This document shows positions 59,601-64,000 of a DNA stretch of 64,000 bases, piece after piece. The notes below the pieces were generated by a model. The model saw only the letters and a program-made list of their open reading frames with translations, ran no database searches and was not told the DNA's origin. The translations under genes were made by a program, and so were the position numbers. Origin of the DNA: Trebouxia sp. TZW2008. Its lineage: Eukaryota; Chlorophyta; Trebouxiophyceae; Trebouxiales; Trebouxiaceae. The stretch is from NCBI GenBank assembly GCA_002118135.1, contig BDIU01000194.1:1-64000 (forward strand). Reading direction: 5' to 3'. Every line of letters begins with the position of its first letter. Positions within the stretch are counted from its first letter, which is position 1.

Positions 59601-61240
59601 TGCTGCCACTCAAAAACTAATTGATGCAAGCAGCATGTTGCAGTTGTAGCAGAGCCTTGATGAACCATTTGAGGCAGGACAAGCTGCCTAAACACATTCT
59701 TGAGGGCACAAATCACTGCCAGAGGACTACAGACTCACGCTATAGCTGGCAGACTGTAGTCCCTGTTGCCTTCCTGGTCCTCCACTCCTGTCAGCAAGTT
59801 CACTACAATGTCTGCCTGCAGACGACGCAGAAGCTTGTCACCTGCTGTGGTCAATGTGCTGTGACCCTGATGCAGAGCTTGCACAAGCACACATTGAGAA
59901 TCTCTGCAAATCATGCAGGTCAAGTCTGCGGTTGACTGTCAACACTGGGTTACATGGTGCCTTGCAAAGCCTTCAACTGACAGTACTGGACAGCCCAGAC
60001 TAACGGAGGACCACTTGTCTTCAGGCTGGAGCAAAGGACAGCAGTTCATGGATCAAAGGGCAGGCCGCTGGCAAGGGTGTACCAGGAAGAAAGCGTTTGT
60101 GAAGATGGGAAAGATCTGCCAGCCACGGTTGTAAACATGGCCTGCTACTCCGCCATGCAGCTCTCTGCTGCCAGGCTGAATGGACAAATAATTGCTGCAC
60201 CACGCACAAAGTCTCACTTCAGTGCAGTAGGCAGCCTTGTCAAATGTTTGTGGCAAGTGATGATTGGCAACCAAGATGGACAAGCTTGTGATGTGTATGC
60301 AGCTCTCTACTGCCAGACTGAATGAACAAGTAATTGCTGCACCATGCACAGTGTTTCATTTCATTCCAGGGTGATTGGCAATGTGGACAACAGCACACAT
60401 GTGTGGTACGTATGCGGCGGTGCAATGCAGGAAGGTATGATGCAATCATCTGGTATGCTTTAGGCACATCTGGTGTAACAAGCATGGGCAGTGCGACCAA
60501 GCCGGCGAAATGTGGCGACGCATTGCCCCTCTGCTTTTCTAATGCCTCTTGCATCTGATCAGGTTATGTTTTCTGTATGATCTCACCAGGTGCATAATCA
60601 CGTGCTTACCAGTGAGCTGGCTCATCAAAGTAGGCAACCAAGAACGGCAAATAGAAGAGCAACATGTAGATCTGCAGCTTACACATCACTCAGTCCTTAT
60701 ACATGCATGGCCATAAGACTTGCCCATAAGCCCAAAACCACAACATTCATGCATTTGTGAGTCACGTGCTCACCATGATGACTGCAAAGATGTTCCAGAA
60801 GCGACTGAATATACCCTGCATAGTCAAATCCTTTGAAAATGCAGACCTGCTGGCACAATGCTGCAAACTATGCTTTTTGGCCCTGTTTCATACACTGCAG
60901 GGACTCACCTCAGGCTCAATGAGATACCAGGGCTTGTACACAGCAATCTGCTGATGCAATTTTGCAGCTGCGGCTTCATAGCTGGCAGTCTTCTGCAAGG
61001 GGTTGAAACCTGCAAAATAAGGCATGAGAAGTCCACGTCTGCCTCGGACGAGCAGAAGAGTGATGAGTTTGGTGAGCGATATAGCTCACCAACATCGCCC
61101 TGGCTGAAGGGTCTAACAAGCCTTTTGCGCTTGGTGACCTGCCAGTTCGTGTCACCCGCTCGAGACTTGAATTCCTTATGAAGCTGCCGAAGGGACTGCA
61201 AATCAACGCCGTGCTGCTTGTGCGGCGACTTGACGTTCAT
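53196..61240 (-). CDS. Ion channel B: six-TM channel with cyclic-nucleotide-binding domain
   Basis: Exons (minus): 61090-61240, 60909-61009, 60774-60815, 60610-60671, (S2 exon unplaced), 59739-59815, 59172-59288, 58695-58891, 57935-58092, 57486-57590, 56724-56855, 55962-56079, 55462-55628, 54707-54879, 53196-54015 (TAG). Phases agree apart from the unplaced exon. Landmarks: YLPFLVAYFDEPAHW, LVLWFWVDAISCIPLECIFY, S4-S5 RLLRLAGIRRRSQGD and SARRIIVAAFYIAVVVHWF, pore IGLGYGSYPPVTWGEALLW with a GYG filter, S6 TASMFAVMNGFIIATI, C-linker RIIEYFKYKYRDGKVRNQEE, cyclic-nucleotide domain identical in layout to channel A, and a long C-tail with acidic runs and poly-Gln. Inferred: plasma-membrane cation channel modulated through its cytosolic domain. 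It is the inverted paralogue of channel A and keeps the GYG that A lost. Confidence 0.85.
53639..53690 (-). repeat. (CAG)n tract coding poly-Gln in channel B C-tail
   Basis: About 16 uninterrupted CTG units on the plus strand, CAG on the coding strand, follow FSEAQ in the last exon and give a poly-Gln run. Confidence 0.95.
54410..54610 (-). repeat. Tail copies of channel B CNBD C-terminal exon
   Basis: Two stretches downstream of the 54707-54879 exon repeat its end plus the donor side: 54560-54610 and 54420-54485 (minus: AAG.TCA...TCAAGCTGCACG, CTTGGGCT). The copies are degenerate and out of the main splice path. Confidence 0.8.
54950..55020 (-). repeat. Head copy of channel B CNBD C-terminal exon
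   Basis: The minus strand reads TTGCAGGTATGTGGGCATGC then GCAG.CAATGACAGCAACTAC, matching the start of the 54879 exon. It lies in the upstream intron with an intact acceptor. Confidence 0.85.
56940..57226 (-). repeat. Three head copies of channel B C-linker exon
   Basis: Copies centred near 56980, 57085 and 57200 repeat the segment coding for LPEALRQRIIEYFKYK. They sit upstream of the real exon (56724-56855). Identity drops with distance from it. Confidence 0.88.
57405..57445 (-). repeat. Tail copy of channel B S6 exon
   Basis: The minus strand reads ACAAGGAGAGGATGGATATT, repeating the end of the 57486-57590 exon (ACAAGGAAAGGATGGACATG) with a GTGATG donor. It lies in the downstream intron. 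Confidence 0.8.
58505..58620 (-). repeat. Tail copy of channel B S4-S5 exon
   Basis: The stretch repeats the last ~100 bp of the 58695-58891 exon (RIVVAAFYIDVV.HWFVCT against RIIVAAFYIAVVVHWFACT) in the downstream intron, with one frameshift. Confidence 0.88.
60120..60365 (-). repeat. Intronic tandem repeat in channel B
   Basis: Two copies of a ~60-bp phrase (plus strand: CTGCCAGGCTGAATGGACAA at ~60170; CTGCCAGACTGAATGAACAA at ~60310) lie in the intron that should contain the unplaced S2 exon. They are not obviously an exon edge. Confidence 0.7.
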
Positions 61241-62321
61241 TTCACCTCTGCGGGTGACCAGGACGTTCAAAGAGCAGGTTCAAAGTCGAAAGAGCGACAC
61301 ATGTGATCAATCATATCGTTGTACTTGCAAGCGCAGTGGCGTCAGCTGCACTGCGGCAATCTGGCGACGCAGAATGTGAGATGCAGCACCGCATCTGCCC
61401 GTGTCGTGTCGCGCTTCGGCAAGCAAGCTTGTCGCTGAAGAGCATTGGTTCCGGAGCAAGTGCAGCATGCATGACATGCATTCCTGTAAATCTGTGCACA
61501 ATTTTAGCTCAGCAAGCTCGAGCTGTGTAGCAGTGCATGCAGCAACTTGCATTGCTGCGCTGTGAAGACATAGTTACAAGCTGAACTGCAGGTCGTTCAG
61601 GCTTTTACGCTCCGCACTGCATGCAATGTACATGCTGGTGGCATGAGATGATAGGATCAAAAACGGTAGAGACCCCAGCCTGCCAGAGTAAGGTCATCAT
61701 CAGGTCACCCCCTTCAGTTGAATCAGTCGTGCACTGTGTGGTTCTGGGGCCTGAGGCGATGAGAGGCACTTGGTATTCGGATGTGGAGCATTGGCTGGGG
61801 TGCGGGCCAAATACCCTGGTTTGTTTGAGGGCTGCGGCTACAACATGTGTGTTTTTTTGCGGAACATGATCATTTGGGGGTGTTTCACTATGTCATAGAC
61901 TGCCTGAATTTCATGGACATATAGTCATTGCCATAGTGTGGCACATGTGATCAGCCTTGTTGGCTGGCTAACGCATGTAAAATTCCCCTCCCTCTCTCTC
62001 TCTCTCTGCTTATAGTTGTGGCAGTATGAAAGAACGCAGCAACCAGGCTGTGCGTCATGATGCTGCGTGCGCAAGTCGCAGAATTCTTCCCTCAAAAGAA
62101 GTCCCTGGGACCCAAGCTCACAGCTACTCATGCTCAACAGTAGCGCTATTGCTAGTTTCTTTTGACGGCGTGCCAGCCGTCTGATCCTTGCAATCAGGGG
62201 TGTCAGCTTCAACCCAGCTGATGGACGTCCTCAGCATGATATGTATGTGCACATCACACTGATGCGCCTAAACCCATGCTTGGTGGCCAGCGATTGACTC
62301 AGCCACAACAGCCTCAGGATG
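61241..62321. other. Spacer between channel B start and methyltransferase stop
   Basis: No supported gene. A (CT)n run occurs at about 61991-62008. The channel B promoter should be just above 61240. Confidence 0.5.
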
Positions 62322-63678
62322 TCATGTGACCAACAGCAGCACATTCTTCAGGTAAAGGCCTTCTGGGTAGCCAGAGTCAATTGGATGGTCTGGACCTGCC
62401 CCTGCAGTTCTGAGAATGCTGATGTGGCGCCCAGCTGCTCCTGCGGCTTCCTGGACACGCAGTCAGAGGTCAGCTCATCTGTGCAAGCGGACAATGAAGT
62501 AATCAGTACAGGTTTTGGGGGTTGAGATCTAGATGTGGTTTGCTGGAGGTCCTGGCTTGAAAGCACAGATGAAGGCGGCAACATGCATTGTCGCTCCAAC
62601 CTTTCCAGAGAAACACGGCGCATGGAAAAGTAATGCAGATACAGAGGCATGCTGTGAGCTACACCCTCAGCCGCTTTGCATTTGGGAAATGCCAGCAGAA
62701 CAACGGCAGCAGCAACAGCAGAAGCAACAGCAACAGCAACAGCAATAGACACATCATGCAGCAGCAGGAGCAGACAATGCACAGCAGGGAGAGCCCAGCT
62801 GCAATAGCATTGCTGCACATTAGTGGGACCAAACGGCAGCAATGCCGACAGGTCATGACATCAAATGAGAACAGGCAGCAAGACCACCTTCAGGACTGGG
62901 AGGAAATACTCATTTAGGGTGACAGTGCCGGAGCAGGAGCAAGTCATCAGCAGTCCACCCGGCTTGAGCACTTGCATTGCCTGTAGAGTGCACATGTCAA
63001 GATTGAGAATGCAGTCCACGCGCTTGGCAAGGACAGCTTGCTAGAGCTTTGGCGTTTTTGGGTTGATGTCTTTGTGTCAACAAGGCTTTTGATGCAATAC
63101 GGAGCTGCACAGGTTGCAGAAACGAGGCGGCAACAGTAATGATGCAAGCGCAACGTACCAGCTGGTGCAAAGGCATTCACGATGCGGAGCAACTTCAAGT
63201 GCAACTGCTGGCTTGAGCCTAGTCAAAAGCGTGCAATCTCTGCAGCAGCAAATCCAGACTGGCCTGCTGCACAAGACAAAGCCGCTCCGTGCTGTGCAAT
63301 CACACGACACATATGCGTATGATAGAATCTTTGACATATCGCCATTGTGCAGGCAACTTGGCAATAATCTTGCTGCAATGTGTGACACAACCTTTCCCCT
63401 GACTGATCAACACAATGACCACAAGACATGCGAAATCCCTTCGCGCACCAGTTGGTTTAACTTCCTGTACTTGTTCAGCGCTCGCATCAAGCCTTTCTTG
63501 TTGGGAGCCAGCTTTGGCGGATCCAGCACCACAAGATCCCATTGCCGCCCCTCTGCGATCTGCTGCTGCATGTACTTGTGGATGTCATTCTTCAGGAATG
63601 TATACTGAGACGGCTGCCAGCCATTGAGCTGAGCGCTTTGCTGCGCAAGCGCCAATGCTGAAGCTGAGGAGTCCACAC
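62322..63678 (-). CDS. RlmI-like class I SAM-dependent methyltransferase (5' end beyond the window or unresolved)
   Basis: Three phase-consistent exons (minus): 63449-63678, 62888-62980, 62322-62450 (TGA stop). They encode VDSSASALALAQQSAQLNGW (SAM-binding region after the VDSS acidic motif), LVVLDPPKLAPNKKGLMRAL with the catalytic-region DPPK, AMQVLKPGGLLMTCSCSGTV with the CSCS loop, and the end GRHISILRTAGAGPDHP and GYPEGLYLKNVLLLV. These match the C-terminal half of the 23S rRNA m5C methyltransferase RlmI family (bacterial rlmI-like, found in plants as organelle proteins). The PUA-like N-terminus and the glycine motif are not found here; they must lie upstream of 63678, mostly beyond 64000. 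Substrate in this organism is inferred. Confidence 0.85.
62700..62750 (-). repeat. CAG/CAA trinucleotide tract in methyltransferase intron
   Basis: Interrupted CAGCAA repeats on the plus strand within the intron 62451-62887. Confidence 0.9.
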
Positions 63679-63734
63679 CTGACAGCACAATACAAAATGC
63701 AGTTCAGGCTTGGTTGTTTGCATATAGGTGCAAC

Positions 63735-63852
63735 ACGGTTGTACATGTGGATGTCATTCTTCAGGAATGTATACTGAGATGGTTGCCAGCCATTGAGCTA
63801 AGCACTTTGCTCCGCAAGTGCCAATGCTGCTTTTGAAGAGTCCACACCTGTG
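63735..63852 (-). repeat. Head copy of a methyltransferase exon
   Basis: The minus strand reads CCACAGGTGTGGACTCTTCA and repeats the first ~110 bp of the 63449-63678 exon with an intact acceptor. An in-frame TAG follows LAEQSA. It lies upstream of the real exon. Confidence 0.88.
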
Positions 63853-63971
63853 GATATACATAAAGCACGTCAAGTCCACTGTTGGTGAGTGATAGATGCA
63901 TTGCTTGTCAGCAGATGACTGCTCTTGAGTGTACTGCACCTATATTTCTTCTGGTAATAGTAACAATGATA

Positions 63972-64000
63972 ATGGTGGTGGTGGTGGTGATGGTGATGGT
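63972..64000 (+). repeat. (GGT)n/(GAT) microsatellite at the window edge
   Basis: GGTGGTGGTGGTGGTGATGGTGATGGT-type simple repeat, cut by the window end. Confidence 0.9.

Noticed and set aside
62348..62842. 164-aa minus frame near the methyltransferase
   Set aside because: It is in the wrong frame across the real last exon (62322-62450) and otherwise intronic with a CAG/CAA tract.

Overview
The window is nuclear DNA of a eukaryote, most likely a green alga (Chlorophyta, probably a trebouxiophyte; lineage is inferred from gene content, not tested). Genes are broken into many short exons with GTGAG/GTAAG donors and TGCAG acceptors. They lie on both strands with long spacers. The contents are plant/algal: a Derlin, a CGFS glutaredoxin, an At4g15545-like protein, a PCC13-62-type ferritin-like protein, a chlorophyte-type two-lobed aspartic protease, cyclic-nucleotide-domain ion channels and a YABBY-like transcription factor. 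I see no CRISPR array, prophage, IS element, rRNA or tRNA that I can support.

Layout. 0-6 kb: mostly unassigned, with a coiled-coil exon and a damaged secreted-protein gene (minus). 7-12.6 kb: a large YABBY-like gene (minus), with both the C2C2 finger and the HMG-like half recoverable by phase-consistent splicing. 13.2-16.1 kb: pfkB-family sugar kinase (minus). 16.7-17.4 kb: monothiol glutaredoxin (plus). 18.2-19.8 kb: Derlin (minus), divergent from a small plastid-type zinc-ribbon protein (20.0-20.6 kb, plus). 21.5-25.1 kb: At4g15545-like coiled-coil protein (plus). 25.9-30.6 kb: secreted subtilisin-like protease (minus). 31.3-39.7 kb: ion channel A (plus). 40.5-41.8 kb: ferritin-like secreted protein (plus). 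42.5-48.9 kb: aspartic protease (minus). 49.1-50.7 kb: unknown gene (minus). 51.4-52.5 kb: intronless nine-finger C2H2 protein (plus). 53.2-61.2 kb: ion channel B (minus). 62.3 kb to the window end: RlmI-like methyltransferase, 5' end missing (minus).

Channels A and B are paralogues in inverted orientation. Twelve corresponding coding blocks can be matched; all but the second have the same length, counting B's separate pore and S6 exons (158+105 bp) against A's single 263-bp exon. Two neighbouring exons (just before and within the cyclic-nucleotide domain) are nearly identical in DNA while the S4-S5 and pore exons are strongly diverged. This suggests local gene conversion.

The most striking pattern is one no single feature type names. 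Introns throughout the window carry tandem copies of the edge of the neighbouring exon. Copies of an exon's 5' edge with its acceptor lie in the upstream intron, and copies of its 3' edge with its donor lie in the downstream intron. I count about fifteen cases in at least six genes, most heavily in channel A (pore-exon heads at a ~160-bp period, S6 tails, C-linker heads, CNBD heads). Most copies carry stops or mutated splice sites, but several are open and phase-compatible, so they could feed alternative splicing. The simplest cause is tandem duplication across exon-intron junctions, tolerated because one intact exon is always left.
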